A stretch of 64,000 bases of DNA from Burkholderia sp. Ax-1724 (GCF_011752995.1 NZ_VWWL01000020.1:62001-126000); one strand, 5' to 3'. Counted from the first letter of the stretch, positions 16,016 to 25,486 are shown. Program-made: numbers and translations. The notes: generated from the sequence alone by a model not told the origin.

Positions 16016-16894
16016 ATGAAAGCTATTCATATCGCCGCGGCCCTGCTGGTTCCTTTGCTGTGGGGATTGCAGTATGCCGTCATCAAGGCGGGGCTCACGG
16101 TGCTGCCGCCGTTATTCTTCGCCGGCCTGCGGTTTGCCGTGATTGCCGCGATTCTTATCCCTTTCGTGGGGCGTATTCGCGGGCCGGAGATTCGACCGAT
16201 CTTCCTGATTTCCTGCTTCATGGGCGGGGTGAACTTCGCCTGCGCCTTCGTGGGACTCACCAGATCGCCGGCTGGCGTCGCCGGGATTGCCAACCAGTTG
16301 TGGACCCCGTTCACCCTGATGCTTGCCTGGCCCATGCTGGGCGAGAAACCCTCTGCCCGAATGGTGTTCGGCGTCGGTATCGCACTATGTGGCGTGGCGC
16401 TTTCGATCGTCGATCCCAGGTTGAAGGTCCCGACCGTTCCGACGCTCTTCGTGATCGGGTCTGCGCTCGGATTGGCTATCGGCAATGTACTCGCCAAAAA
16501 ATTCGGCCCGTTCGATCCGGTGAAGCTCTTTGCCTGGATGTCGTTCTTCACGGCATTCCAGCTGCTGGGACTTTCGCTGATCGTGGAGGGCGGTCAGATT
16601 GCCGCGCTGCAGAGGGCTTCGAGTTCAGAGTGGCTGGCTTTCGCCTTTACCGTCATGCTCGGCGGGATCGCCGCCTTCATCACCTGGTTCTGGCTTATCG
16701 GGCGGTTCTCGATGGCCCGGGTCGCGCCCTATGCCTTGCTTCAATCATTTTTCGCCATTAGCGCGGGCGTTGTCTTCAGGCATGAACCCATTACGCCGGC
16801 GCTGATGCTGGGCGCCATCATTTGCGTCTCGGGAGTCGCACTCAGTCAATGGCCGATCTCCGCGCGGTTCCGTACAGGAAACGGGACGCGGTGA
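16016..16894 (+). CDS. EamA/DMT superfamily transporter
   Basis: A 292-residue inner-membrane permease with about ten predicted transmembrane helices in two EamA repeats. The first repeat starts LLVPLLWGLQYAVIKAG and contains the PPLFFAGLRF motif. The second covers about residues 140-280 and ends LMLGAIICVSGVALSQ. Relatives export amino acids, metabolites or toxic compounds. The start at 16016 sits directly after an operator-like sequence, so expression is probably released when the upstream TetR protein binds its ligand. The hydrolase gene follows 55 bp downstream. The substrate is unknown. Confidence 0.88.
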   Translation: MKAIHIAAALLVPLLWGLQYAVIKAGLTVLPPLFFAGLRFAVIAAILIPFVGRIRGPEIRPIFLISCFMGGVNFACAFVGLTRSPAGVAGIANQLWTPFTLMLAWPMLGEKPSARMVFGVGIALCGVALSIVDPRLKVPTVPTLFVIGSALGLAIGNVLAKKFGPFDPVKLFAWMSFFTAFQLLGLSLIVEGGQIAALQRASSSEWLAFAFTVMLGGIAAFITWFWLIGRFSMARVAPYALLQSFFAISAGVVFRHEPITPALMLGAIICVSGVALSQWPISARFRTGNGTR

Positions 16895-16949
16895 ATCGCT
16901 CGCGACGGCACGATGCATTTTTTACGGCAAATCAAAGGAACACTTAGTT

Positions 16950-17657
16950 ATGGCGAAATTCGTTCTGGTTCATGGCGCCTTTCAGGGCGGCTGGGTTTAC
17001 GCGAGAGTCGCCCGCCGGCTGCGCGAGGCGGGACACGATGTCTACACGCCCACGCTGACCGGCCTCGGAGAACGTTCTCACCTGGCTGATCGGGCCATCA
17101 ACCTGGACACGCACATTCAGGATGTCGTCAACGTCTTCGAGTACGAGGACCTGACCGATGCCATATTGTGCGGTCACTCGTATGGCGGACTGGTCATCAC
17201 CGGCGTGGCGCACGAAGTCGGGGAACGCATCCGCACACTGTTCTATCTCGACGCTTATGCGCCGGCCGATGGGCAGTCGCTCGTCGACATCACCGGTGCC
17301 GACACCGCGCTGGCTTTTCTGGCGCAGGCGGGCCGGAACGACGGCATGATTCCGCCTATTCCCGCGGCCCTGTTCAACGTGAACGAAGCAGACGCCGCCT
17401 GGGTCGACAGGATGTCTGGACCGCAGCCGCTTGCCACGTTCGTTCAAGGCGTCAAGGAGGGAGTGGATTCGGTGCCCGTTGCCAATCGCACTTACGTGTT
17501 CGCGACGAGGAACGGTGGGGATTGGTTCGTCGAAACCCATGCCAGGCTGAAGCATGCGCCTCGATGGAAGGTCCACGAAATACCGTGCGGGCATTCGATC
17601 ATGCTGGATCGCCCGGCCGACCTCGCTGAGTTACTCCTGGCTGAAGCGACGCATTGA
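16950..17657 (+). CDS. Alpha/beta hydrolase, plant methylesterase/hydroxynitrile lyase-like
   Basis: A 235-residue cytoplasmic hydrolase with no signal peptide. It opens with FVLVHGAFQGGW, typical of the methylesterase/hydroxynitrile-lyase-like group (EstC and salicylate-ester hydrolases). The nucleophile is Ser77 in GHSYGG. The acid is probably the Asp in EGVDSVP or nearby, and the base is the His in IPCGHSIML near the C terminus. AAAGGAACACTTAGTT precedes the ATG. With the TetR gene and transporter gene it may form a small detoxification unit (hydrolyse and export). The substrate is unknown. Confidence 0.83.
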   Translation: MAKFVLVHGAFQGGWVYARVARRLREAGHDVYTPTLTGLGERSHLADRAINLDTHIQDVVNVFEYEDLTDAILCGHSYGGLVITGVAHEVGERIRTLFYLDAYAPADGQSLVDITGADTALAFLAQAGRNDGMIPPIPAALFNVNEADAAWVDRMSGPQPLATFVQGVKEGVDSVPVANRTYVFATRNGGDWFVETHARLKHAPRWKVHEIPCGHSIMLDRPADLAELLLAEATH

Positions 17658-17799
17658 CGTTTAGCTGTCCGGATGGCCGCTTTTCCGCAAGGCGGCTATT
17701 GACCGCGGATTCAGCCCGTTGACGCAGCGGCGGCCCGAAGCCGCCAGCCGTCAGCCGCCGCGCTGCACGGCAACCCACGCTGAAACGCGCGATTCATGC

Positions 17800-18732
17800 C
17801 TATCCCTTTGCGGCAGAGGTCGCCCAGCTCGACGCAATCACCTCCGCGCATTCGAGCACCACGCGCTGAAACCACTGACTCGCGGCGTCCGCTTCCGAGT
17901 TGACGTGGAACAGCATCGACAGGTCCAGCGGCGGCAGTTCGATCGCGCACGGGCGAATCTCGATGGCGGCGGTCTTCGCCGCAAATTCCGCGATGCTGCG
18001 CGGAAGCGTTGCCACGTACTCGGTCTCCTCCACCACGTGCGCGGCCGATACGTAACTGGGCATCGAGATTGCGATCCGCCGCCGGATCTTGTGCGCGGCC
18101 AGCGCACGATCAAGCGTCGCGTTATAGGCCGCGTTTTCGACGGTAATCGCGATATGGCTGGCGCTCGCATACGCGTGCTCGTCGAAGCAGTCGAGTGCCG
18201 GATGCGAACGCGCGAGCACACAGACTGCCTGCTCCTCCAGCACCGGACACAGCCGCAACTGAGGATGAACGTTCCGGTAGTAGCCAATCCCGAGGTCGAC
18301 CTGTTGCTGCTCGATCAATTGCACGCCGCGATACGGATTTGACGGAATGACGCGCAGCGACACGTTCGGCGCTTCTGTCGCGAGGCGGCGCGCGAGCAGC
18401 GGCAGAAACAGATACTGCGTGTAGTCCGACGCGAGAATGGAAAAGCACCGGTCGGATACGCCCGGAGAAAAATCGCCGTCGCGGTCCGTCAGTTCGCGCC
18501 ACTGCCGCAAGAGCGGTGCGAACTGCTGCTGCAACGACAGCGCGTAGGCCGTCGGCGCGAGTTCGCGTCCGGTGCGAACGAACAGGGGATGTTCCGTCAT
18601 CGAACGCAGCCGGCGCACCGCCGCGCTCACGGCGGGCTGGCTCACGCCGAGCACTTCCGCGACACGCGTCGCGCTGCCGTGCCTCACCAGCAGATCCAGA
18701 TACACGAGCAGGTTCAGGTCGTTATGTCTCAT
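17800..18732 (-). CDS. LysR family transcriptional regulator of the catabolic cluster
   Basis: A 310-residue regulator with an N-terminal winged helix-turn-helix (residues 1-60: LNLLVYLDLLVRHGSATRVAEVL, then VSQPAVSAAVRRLR, in the NodD/SyrM-like style) and a periplasmic-binding-protein-like effector domain (about 90-300). It is transcribed away from the M20 hydrolase gene. The 154-bp gap contains ATAAA-CAATA-TTTAT (18762-18776), which fits the T-N11-A type LysR box. It most likely activates the divergent cluster in response to the imported substrate or an intermediate. Confidence 0.9.
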   Translation of the reverse strand: MRHNDLNLLVYLDLLVRHGSATRVAEVLGVSQPAVSAAVRRLRSMTEHPLFVRTGRELAPTAYALSLQQQFAPLLRQWRELTDRDGDFSPGVSDRCFSILASDYTQYLFLPLLARRLATEAPNVSLRVIPSNPYRGVQLIEQQQVDLGIGYYRNVHPQLRLCPVLEEQAVCVLARSHPALDCFDEHAYASASHIAITVENAAYNATLDRALAAHKIRRRIAISMPSYVSAAHVVEETEYVATLPRSIAEFAAKTAAIEIRPCAIELPPLDLSMLFHVNSEADAASQWFQRVVLECAEVIASSWATSAAKG

Positions 18733-18761
18733 CGGCTTTCCTTTTCCGGTCGGATTGAAAC

Positions 18762-18776
18762 ATAAACAATATTTAT
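18762..18776. promoter_or_regulatory. Candidate LysR-binding palindrome
   Basis: ATAAA-CAATA-TTTAT in the intergenic region between the divergent lysR and M20 genes, 30 bp from the lysR start codon. It has the spacing and AT-rich dyad expected of a LysR-type autoregulatory site. Confidence 0.4.
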
Positions 18777-18886
18777 TCGGCAGTTATTTTTGATCTCGTT
18801 GTTCGAGCCCGGTCACCGCCCAATAATCGGTTCATTCCCGCGCTGCTCCTCTCGCATCGGCGCCAGCCCTTCGACCTCGAGGTGAC

Positions 18887-20026
18887 ATGAACCTGCTTTG
18901 CCAGCCGACAAGGCTCGACGCGCTGCTCGACGATATCGGCGCGTGGGTACGCCACGAATCGCCGTCCGGGGACGCCGCCGCCGTAGAGCTGCTGCAACGC
19001 AATATCGCCATGCACGCGCAGCGCGCGGGTCTCGCGACGCGCTGGATTCCGCTGCCTTCGGCAAGCGCGGCGCCGGTGCTCGTCGTATCGAGTCGCGCCC
19101 CCGGCGATACGCGCGCCGGCATCCTCGTGCTGACGCACGTCGACACCGTTCACCCGCACGGCACGCTCGAACGCAATCCGTACCGTATCGACGGCGATCG
19201 CGTCTATGGTCCCGGCGGCTACGACATGAAGGCCGGCGCGTATCTCGCCTTGCGCGCCCTCGCGACGGTGGCTCATCAACGCCGCGCACGACTGCCGGTC
19301 GACATGCTGTTCATTCCGGACGAGGAAGCGAGCAGCCTGCAATCCCGCCCGGTGACAACCGGTTTCGCGCAGCATGCGCGTTACGCGCTCGTTTGCGAGC
19401 CGGCGCGCAGTGGCGGCCGCTGCGTCACGAGCCGCAAGGGCGTGGGCCGGGCCCGGCTCAAGGTGACGGGCCGCGCGGCCCATGCGGGTATCGATCACGA
19501 GCGCGGCCGCAACGCGATCGTCGAAATGGCGCGCCACGTCGCCGTGCTCTCGAACCTGACCGACTATTCGGTCGGCACCACGCTCAACGTCGGAACCATC
19601 GAAGGCGGCACCGGCGCCAACGTCGTCGCGGAGGAATGCGCGATACGCGTCGATTTTCGCGTCGCAAGCATGGCCGAAGCGGAGCGGATGCTGGCCGCGC
19701 TGCGCGGGCAGCGCGCCTCGAGCGGCGACTTTACGCTCGACGTCGACGTGCAGTTGACGCGGCCGCCGTACGAAAAGAGCGCCGCCACCGCCGCGCTGTT
19801 GCAGATCGCGCAGCAACATGCGCGCGCGGCCGGTTTCGACCTGCTCGACGTGCCGCAGACCGGCGGCGCCAGCGACGGCAATTTCACCGCCGCGCTCGGC
19901 GTGCCGACGCTCGACGGCCTCGGCGTCGATGGCGCGGGCGCGCACACCTTGAACGAGTACTTCCTGGCATCCAGCGTACTGCCGCGCCTCGATTTCTGGA
20001 CGAGGCTGCTCGCGGCGCTCGAATGA
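18887..20026 (+). CDS. M20 family metallopeptidase (glutamate carboxypeptidase/ArgE/DapE group)
   Basis: A 379-residue di-zinc amidohydrolase. The metal site is visible: HVDT (His84, Asp86), the bridging Asp113 in YDMK, the general base and ligand pair Glu146-Glu147 in PDEEAS, the Glu of VCEPAR, and the C-terminal His of AHTLNE. The lid and dimerisation domain is about 180-290, including GRAAHAGIDHERGRNAI with its conserved His. There is no signal peptide, so it is cytoplasmic. Relatives release glutamate or amino acids from N-acyl or peptide conjugates. GAGGTGAC precedes the ATG. It is the first gene of the plus-strand cluster. Confidence 0.87.
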   Translation: MNLLCQPTRLDALLDDIGAWVRHESPSGDAAAVELLQRNIAMHAQRAGLATRWIPLPSASAAPVLVVSSRAPGDTRAGILVLTHVDTVHPHGTLERNPYRIDGDRVYGPGGYDMKAGAYLALRALATVAHQRRARLPVDMLFIPDEEASSLQSRPVTTGFAQHARYALVCEPARSGGRCVTSRKGVGRARLKVTGRAAHAGIDHERGRNAIVEMARHVAVLSNLTDYSVGTTLNVGTIEGGTGANVVAEECAIRVDFRVASMAEAERMLAALRGQRASSGDFTLDVDVQLTRPPYEKSAATAALLQIAQQHARAAGFDLLDVPQTGGASDGNFTAALGVPTLDGLGVDGAGAHTLNEYFLASSVLPRLDFWTRLLAALE

Positions 20027-20075
20027 GCCACCGCGCAACCCATCCATCCGAGCCTTTCAATCAGACAACCTCGCC

Positions 20076-21392
20076 ATGAACAAGCAGACGTTGGTCATTC
20101 ATCAGTCGGACGAATCGGCACCTGTCGCCGGCGGCAAGCGGCAACCGGCGGACAATGCGCTGGCGGCCGTCGGCGCTGCGGCGATCGGCAACGTGCTCGA
20201 GTGGTACGACTTTTCGGTCTATGCCTTCGTGGCGCCGATTCTCGCGCGCCAATATTTTCCGAAGGTCGACGAGCTCTCCGCGCTGCTCGGCACGTTCGCC
20301 ATCTTTGGCGTCGGGTTTCTGATGCGGCCGCTCGGCGGCTTCTGCTTCGGCCGCATCGCCGACCGCCACGGCCGCAAGAGCGCGCTGACGCTGACGATCA
20401 TGCTGATGGCCGTGAGTACGATCGCGATCGGCATCATTCCGTCGTATGAGGCGATCGGCGCGTTCGCCTCGCTTGCGATGCTGTTCGCGCGCCTGCTGCA
20501 AGGATTCAGTGCCGGCGGCGAGTGGGGCAGCGCGAATACGTTCCTCGTCGAATGGGCGCCCAACGGCAAGCGCGGGCTGATCGCGAGTTTCGCGCAGGTC
20601 ACGACGGTGACCGGCACCTTGCTCGGCTCCGCGGTTGCGGCGTCGCTCAGCAGCGCGCTATCGTCGGCCGCGTTCGAAAGCTGGGGCTGGCGGATGCTGT
20701 TCCTTTTTGGCGGACTGATCGGGCCGATCGGCTTCTATCTGCGCCGCAACGTTGCCGAGCATCTGCCGGCCGAACTGAAGCAACCGGCCGACCCGCATGC
20801 GCCGGGCCATGCGTTACGCAAGATCGCGCAGGCCATCGGCTTCACCGTGGTCTGGGTCACGTCGCATTACATCCTGCTGCACTATATGCCGACCTATCTG
20901 ACCCGCTACGCGCATCTTTCGCGCACCGAAGCGTTGTGGTCCGACAGCATCGGCCTCGTCGTGATGATCCTGCTCATTCCATTGACGGGCGCACTGTCGG
21001 ACCGCATCGGCCGCCGGCCGCTGCTGCTCGGTTGCTGCGCGCTGCTCGTGGTGTTGCCATACCCGCTCGCCCGTCTGCTGTTGTCCGGCGTGTCGTTTGG
21101 CACGGTCATCGGCGTGCAGATACTGTTCGGCATCGTGCTGGCGATGTACTCCGGTCCCGCGCCGGCTGCAATCGCGGAGATATTCCCGGCGCGCGAACGC
21201 GCGGTCGGCATGTCGGTCGGCTACAGCGTTGGCGTTGCGGTGTTCGGCGGTTTCGCGCCTTTTGCCGCGACGCTTCTGATCCAGCACACCGGTTCGCCGA
21301 TTTCCCCCGTGTTCTGCGTGATCGCCGCCGCTCTATTGTCCGGCTTGACGTTGTGGCACCTACCCGAAACCGCGCATACCGCATTGAAGTAA
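20076..21392 (+). CDS. MFS transporter, metabolite:H+ symporter (ProP/KgtP-like)
   Basis: A 438-residue permease with twelve predicted helices. NVLEWYDFSVYAFVAP in the first helix and RPLGGFCFGRIADRHGRK in the loop between helices 2 and 3 are signatures of the metabolite:H+ symporter subfamily, whose members import dicarboxylates, betaines and similar polar solutes. LSDRIGRRP marks the equivalent loop of the second half. It starts 49 bp after the M20 gene, so it is probably in the same operon, and is the likely inner-membrane importer of the cluster's substrate. Confidence 0.9.
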   Translation: MNKQTLVIHQSDESAPVAGGKRQPADNALAAVGAAAIGNVLEWYDFSVYAFVAPILARQYFPKVDELSALLGTFAIFGVGFLMRPLGGFCFGRIADRHGRKSALTLTIMLMAVSTIAIGIIPSYEAIGAFASLAMLFARLLQGFSAGGEWGSANTFLVEWAPNGKRGLIASFAQVTTVTGTLLGSAVAASLSSALSSAAFESWGWRMLFLFGGLIGPIGFYLRRNVAEHLPAELKQPADPHAPGHALRKIAQAIGFTVVWVTSHYILLHYMPTYLTRYAHLSRTEALWSDSIGLVVMILLIPLTGALSDRIGRRPLLLGCCALLVVLPYPLARLLLSGVSFGTVIGVQILFGIVLAMYSGPAPAAIAEIFPARERAVGMSVGYSVGVAVFGGFAPFAATLLIQHTGSPISPVFCVIAAALLSGLTLWHLPETAHTALK

Positions 21393-21472
21393 CACCGTTT
21401 CGAGACTGCGCTTGCAGTGGGCTTTCCTGTCATCGTCGGGCGCAATGTCCGTCAACCCGTTGGAGAGTATTT

Positions 21473-22372
21473 TTGAATAGCATATCGAATCAAGAGCCGT
21501 GGCAATGGCCGGACACCCAGTGGCAAATGCTGGTCGACCGGGTACGCGCCGGCCGGCCGCTGAAGCCGGGAACATGGAAGAACGGCGCGCGCTGCGCGTT
21601 CGCCGTGTCGTTCGACTCCGATCACGAAACCAGCGACCTGCGCGACGGCGGCCGATCGATCAGCCGGCTGTCGGCGGGCCAGTACAGCAGCCGCGCCGGT
21701 ATTCCACGAATCGCCGACATCCTGCACCGCCATGACGTACCGGCGACCTTCTTCGTGCCGGCGGTATCGGCCTTGCTTCATCCGGACGAACAGCGCGCGC
21801 TGTGCGGCGCCGGCCACGAGATTGCAATGCATGGCTGGATTCACGAACTGAACTCGATGCTGCCCGCCGCAGCGGAGCGCGAGCTCTATCTGCGCGCCAG
21901 CGACACGCTCACGGCGATCTGCGGCGAGCGGCCGGTCGGTTTGCGCACACCGTCATGGGATTTCAGCGATCACACGCTCGCCATCATCGCCGAAATGGGC
22001 CTGCTGTACGACTCCTCGCTCATGGGCGACGACGACTGCTACGAACTCGTGGGAGGCGGGCAGCCGACCGGCATCGTCGAAATTCCCGTCGAATGGATTC
22101 GCGACGATTCTCCCTACCTTGCGATGAACCGCTTTTCGTCGCTGCGCCCGTACACGCCGCCGTCCGCAGTGCTCGATATCTTCATACGCGAATTCGAAGC
22201 CGCGTATGCGGAAGGCGGGCTATTTCAATTGACGCTGCATCCGCACGTGATCGGGCATCGCTCGCGCATCTGGATTCTGGAGGAAATCGTGCGCCTGGCG
22301 AAGAGCCGCCCGGACGTCTGGTTCACGACCCATCGCGACCTTGCGCAATGGGTCAGCGAGCACGCCGATTGA
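21473..22372 (+). CDS. Polysaccharide deacetylase (NodB/PuuE-like) family hydrolase
   Basis: A 299-residue NodB-homology protein. The start is TTG at 21473, chosen because GGAGAG lies at the right distance upstream and no ATG fits. FAVSFDSDHE holds the conserved Asp pair, and HGWIHE the His-x3-His metal ligands. RTPSWDFSDHTL is the third motif, characteristic of the PuuE/cyclic-imidase branch rather than chitin deacetylases. Relatives open cyclic imides or ureides or remove N-acyl groups. Position between an importer and a porin gene suggests one step of the cluster's pathway. Confidence 0.8.
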   Translation: MNSISNQEPWQWPDTQWQMLVDRVRAGRPLKPGTWKNGARCAFAVSFDSDHETSDLRDGGRSISRLSAGQYSSRAGIPRIADILHRHDVPATFFVPAVSALLHPDEQRALCGAGHEIAMHGWIHELNSMLPAAAERELYLRASDTLTAICGERPVGLRTPSWDFSDHTLAIIAEMGLLYDSSLMGDDDCYELVGGGQPTGIVEIPVEWIRDDSPYLAMNRFSSLRPYTPPSAVLDIFIREFEAAYAEGGLFQLTLHPHVIGHRSRIWILEEIVRLAKSRPDVWFTTHRDLAQWVSEHAD

Positions 22373-22396
22373 TACCGATTGACACGGCTTTTTCAC

Positions 22397-22440
22397 GACG
22401 CTTGCGCGAGGATTGGCGCAAGCGCCAGCAGAGTTTTTTC
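22397..22440 (+). terminator. Hairpin after the deacetylase gene
   Basis: GCTTGCGC-N8-GCGCAAGC (22400-22423) is followed, ten bases later, by TTTTTT. It is a partial terminator or attenuator between the first three cluster genes and the porin gene. Confidence 0.45.
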
Positions 22441-22529
22441 ATCACATAGGCGCAATGCCGGAGCCAATGCACCCGCGTGCCGTTTGTATCGGATTCTCAA
22501 TTAGCATTCTTAATAAATAAAGAAAGGTC

Positions 22530-23642
22530 ATGAGAACTCTAGCCTGGAAAATCATATTCGGCACGCTGACGTACCAGCTCGCCGTGTGCGCGACGACGGC
22601 TCACGCGCAGTCGAGCGTGACGATGTACGGCTTATTGGACACGGGTATCGAATACCTGACGAACGCGAACAAGACGAGTCATTCCGCGCTGGTGGCGTCG
22701 TCCGGCAACATTCAGGCCTCGCGCTGGGGAATACTCGGCGTCGAGGATATAGGCAGCGGCTATTACACGACGTTTACGCTGGAGGCGGGCATTACGCCTA
22801 ACACAGGTGCGCTCGCGCTGAACGGACGGTTGTTCGGACGCCAGGCGACAGTCGGGTTCCGTGGCCATGGGAACCAGTTGTGGATCGGCCGTGCCTACAA
22901 TCCGATGTACCAGATGGGCAACCTGTTCGACCCCGCTTCGTATGCCCTGTATTCGCTGCCGACCCAGGACCCGGGTCTCTCCGCGCGCGGCGACAACTCG
23001 ATCCGCTACCAGCGCGCATTCGGATCGTTCACCTTCGATGCATTCTATAGCCTCGGCGTCGACACACTGGCCGCGCCGATCGGCGGCACCGCAGGCGCGT
23101 CGGCGAACGCGAAAGACCTTGCTCTCGCGCTGCACTACAGCGGCCCGGCCTTCGGCTACGAGCTGTTATACGACAATTTGCGCGGCCCGCTGTCTGCGTC
23201 CGGAGCGGGTCTCACGGCCGTGGCGACGTCCCTGACGGCGGCGCCGTCGACGTCGTCCGACCGGGCCCGCCGATTCATCGCCGCTGGAAGCTATCACTTC
23301 CACGACACCACCCTGTACGCGGGCTACCGTCTTCTGAAATCCGACTACGCCCGTCAATCCCTGAATGCCAATCTGTTCTGGACCGGGTTTCGCCAGCGCC
23401 TCGGCCCGCAATGGGCGCTCGTCGGCGCGCTCTATCAGACCATCGTGCCGGGAAAGGACGTCAAGCCGTTCAGCGCGGTCACTGAGGTCAAATACAATCT
23501 CTCGAAGCGAACGATGCTGTACTGGAACATGAGTTACGTGCATAACTCAGCCAATAGCAACCTCGCGGTCGATTCGGGTAGCTATACGTTGCCGGGACAA
23601 AAGCAGTTCGGTACGGAGCTCGGCATTTTCCACTCGTTCTGA
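22530..23642 (+). CDS. Gram-negative porin of the catabolic cluster
   Basis: A 370-residue outer-membrane porin with signal peptide (about residues 1-26, ending AHA before QSSVTMYG). It ends GIFHSF with the terminal Phe required for outer-membrane insertion. The family segments RWGILGVEDIGSGYY and GRLFGRQATVGFRG are present. Identity with the porin at 893-2041 looks low outside these motifs. Clustered porins usually provide substrate-specific or induced uptake. AAGAAAGGTC precedes the ATG, and the AT-rich upstream stretch (about 22490-22520) may hold its own promoter. Confidence 0.9.
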   Translation: MRTLAWKIIFGTLTYQLAVCATTAHAQSSVTMYGLLDTGIEYLTNANKTSHSALVASSGNIQASRWGILGVEDIGSGYYTTFTLEAGITPNTGALALNGRLFGRQATVGFRGHGNQLWIGRAYNPMYQMGNLFDPASYALYSLPTQDPGLSARGDNSIRYQRAFGSFTFDAFYSLGVDTLAAPIGGTAGASANAKDLALALHYSGPAFGYELLYDNLRGPLSASGAGLTAVATSLTAAPSTSSDRARRFIAAGSYHFHDTTLYAGYRLLKSDYARQSLNANLFWTGFRQRLGPQWALVGALYQTIVPGKDVKPFSAVTEVKYNLSKRTMLYWNMSYVHNSANSNLAVDSGSYTLPGQKQFGTELGIFHSF

Positions 23643-23687
23643 ACGAGGCTTCACGCATTGACTCGTTCCTGTACCAAGGCACAACTC

Positions 23688-24440
23688 ATGAGCGATACGT
23701 CTTGCAGACCGCGCGAACTCGTCGTCGGCGTGCTGGGTGGCATGGGGCCTCAGGCCACGGCGGACTTCCTGCAGAAACTGATCGCGGCGACTCCGGTCGA
23801 GTGCGAACAGGAGCATCTGCGAATACTGATCGACTGCAATCCTAAGGTACCGGATCGCAACGTCGCGCTCGCCGGCGCCGGGCCTTCTCCGGGCCCGGCG
23901 CTTGCCGGGATGGCGGCCGGTCTTGTGCGCTCGGGGGCCGACTTTGTCGTGATGGCCTGCAACACCGCGCACGCGTACGAGGCCGACATCCGGGCGGCGC
24001 TGACGGTGCCGTTCGTCAGCATGGTCGAAGAAGCCGGCGACGCATGCAGCCGGCGCTGGCCGACTGCGAAACGCATCGGAGTACTGGCAACGCGCGGTTG
24101 CGTCGACGCGCAACTGTATCAGCGTGCGTTCGCCGCGCGGGGACGCGAAGCGCTGGTTCTCGCACCGGCTTGCCAGGCGACGTTCATGCAGCTGATCTAT
24201 CGCATCAAGCGAGGCGAGGTGTCCGACGAGGTTCGCGCCGGCATGCGTGCTCTCGCGACGAGTCTCGCGGACGCCGGCGCGGAGGCGATCGTCTCGGGCT
24301 GCACGGAAGTGCCGCTCGCGCTATCCGAACATGACGCGCCGTGCCCTGTGCTGGATGCGACCTCGAATCTCGCGCAGCGCTGCGTACGTTACGCGCGCCT
24401 TGCCGAGGCACTTCCCGTTCTTCCGATTCACTCCCATTGA
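23688..24440 (+). CDS. Aspartate/glutamate racemase family protein
   Basis: A 250-residue cofactor-independent amino acid racemase. Both catalytic cysteines are present: Cys91 in MACNTAH and Cys205 in SGCTEVPLA. The N-terminal VGVLGGMGPQATADF is the YgeA/aspartate racemase signature. It interconverts L- and D-forms of an acidic or related amino acid. The ATG at 23688 is chosen over one ten codons upstream for its AAGG and the usual family start. It is followed 11 bp later by the PLP enzyme gene, so the product of one is probably the substrate of the other. Confidence 0.88.
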   Translation: MSDTSCRPRELVVGVLGGMGPQATADFLQKLIAATPVECEQEHLRILIDCNPKVPDRNVALAGAGPSPGPALAGMAAGLVRSGADFVVMACNTAHAYEADIRAALTVPFVSMVEEAGDACSRRWPTAKRIGVLATRGCVDAQLYQRAFAARGREALVLAPACQATFMQLIYRIKRGEVSDEVRAGMRALATSLADAGAEAIVSGCTEVPLALSEHDAPCPVLDATSNLAQRCVRYARLAEALPVLPIHSH

Positions 24441-24451
24441 CAAGGTCTGCC

Positions 24452-25486
24452 ATGCATCTCTCGAAGTTTCCTCGCCTATCGCTCGGACATCTGAACACGC
24501 CGCTCGAACCCATGCCGCGCCTGAGCGCCTTACTCAAGGGTCCCAGGCTGTATATCAAGCGCGATGACTGCACCGGGCTGGCGACCGGCGGCAACAAGAC
24601 CCGCAAACTCGAATTCCTGATGGCCGATGCGCTCGCGCAGCAAGCCGACACCGTCATCACGCAGGGCGCGACGCAGTCGAACCATGCGCGGCAGACCGCG
24701 GCGGCGGCGGCGCGGCTGGGGCTGCGCTGCATCATCCTGCTCGAAGACCGGACCGGCAATCGCGACAGCAACTACCTGTATTCCGGCAACGTATTCCTCG
24801 AACGGCTCATGGGCGCGCCGACGCGCACGTACGCGGCCGGCACCGACATGAATGCGGCGATGCAGGCGGTTGCCGACGAAGTTCGGGCGGCCGGCGGCAA
24901 ACCGTACGTGATTCCCGGCGGCGGTTCGAACCGGATCGGTGCACTCGGCTATGTCAATTGCGCGATGGAAATCCTGGTCCAGGCCAATCAGCAGAATCTG
25001 GTCGTGCATCGCGTGGTGCATGCGACCGGCAGCGCCGGTACGCAGGCCGGACTCGTCACCGGGTTCGACGGCATGAATAGCGGAATCGGCGTGCTCGGCA
25101 TCGGTGTGCGCGCGCCGAAGGAGGCGCAGGAGGCCAGCGTCTACCGTCTCGCGTGCGAAACGGCGGCGCAGCTTGGCATGCCGGATGCCGTTAAGCGCGA
25201 GCGCGTGATTGCGAACTGCGACTACGTCGGGGACGGCTACGGTTTGCCGACACCGGGCATGATCGAAGCGGTCACGCTGGTCGCACAGACCGAAGGCATC
25301 CTGCTCGATCCGGTTTATTCGGGGAAGGGCATGGCCGGACTGATCGACCTGATTCGCAAGGGGCACTTCGACCGCGACGAAAACGTCGTATTCGTGCACA
25401 CGGGCGGTAGCGCCGCACTGTTCGGCTATCTCGAACCGTTTGCGAGTCAGCTGGCGCCTGCTACCGATACGCGTACGTCGGCGTAA
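24452..25486 (+). CDS. D-cysteine desulfhydrase/ACC deaminase family PLP enzyme
   Basis: A 344-residue fold-type II PLP enzyme. The N-terminal RDDCTGLATGGNKTRKLEF is the family signature, with the Schiff-base lysine at Lys49. ATQSNHARQTAAAAARLG is the second conserved block and HTGGSAALFGY the phosphate-binding loop region. DcyD-type members convert D-cysteine to pyruvate, ammonia and sulfide; the related ACC deaminases open a cyclopropane amino acid, and the two are hard to separate by eye. The start at 24452 is 11 bp after the racemase gene. It is the last gene of the cluster. Confidence 0.87.
   Translation: MHLSKFPRLSLGHLNTPLEPMPRLSALLKGPRLYIKRDDCTGLATGGNKTRKLEFLMADALAQQADTVITQGATQSNHARQTAAAAARLGLRCIILLEDRTGNRDSNYLYSGNVFLERLMGAPTRTYAAGTDMNAAMQAVADEVRAAGGKPYVIPGGGSNRIGALGYVNCAMEILVQANQQNLVVHRVVHATGSAGTQAGLVTGFDGMNSGIGVLGIGVRAPKEAQEASVYRLACETAAQLGMPDAVKRERVIANCDYVGDGYGLPTPGMIEAVTLVAQTEGILLDPVYSGKGMAGLIDLIRKGHFDRDENVVFVHTGGSAALFGYLEPFASQLAPATDTRTSA

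Noticed and set aside
20522..21472. 616-codon version of the deacetylase starting inside the MFS gene
   Set aside because: The first 317 codons lie within the transporter gene in another phase. TTG at 21473 has a well-placed GGAGAG and begins the NodB domain protein.
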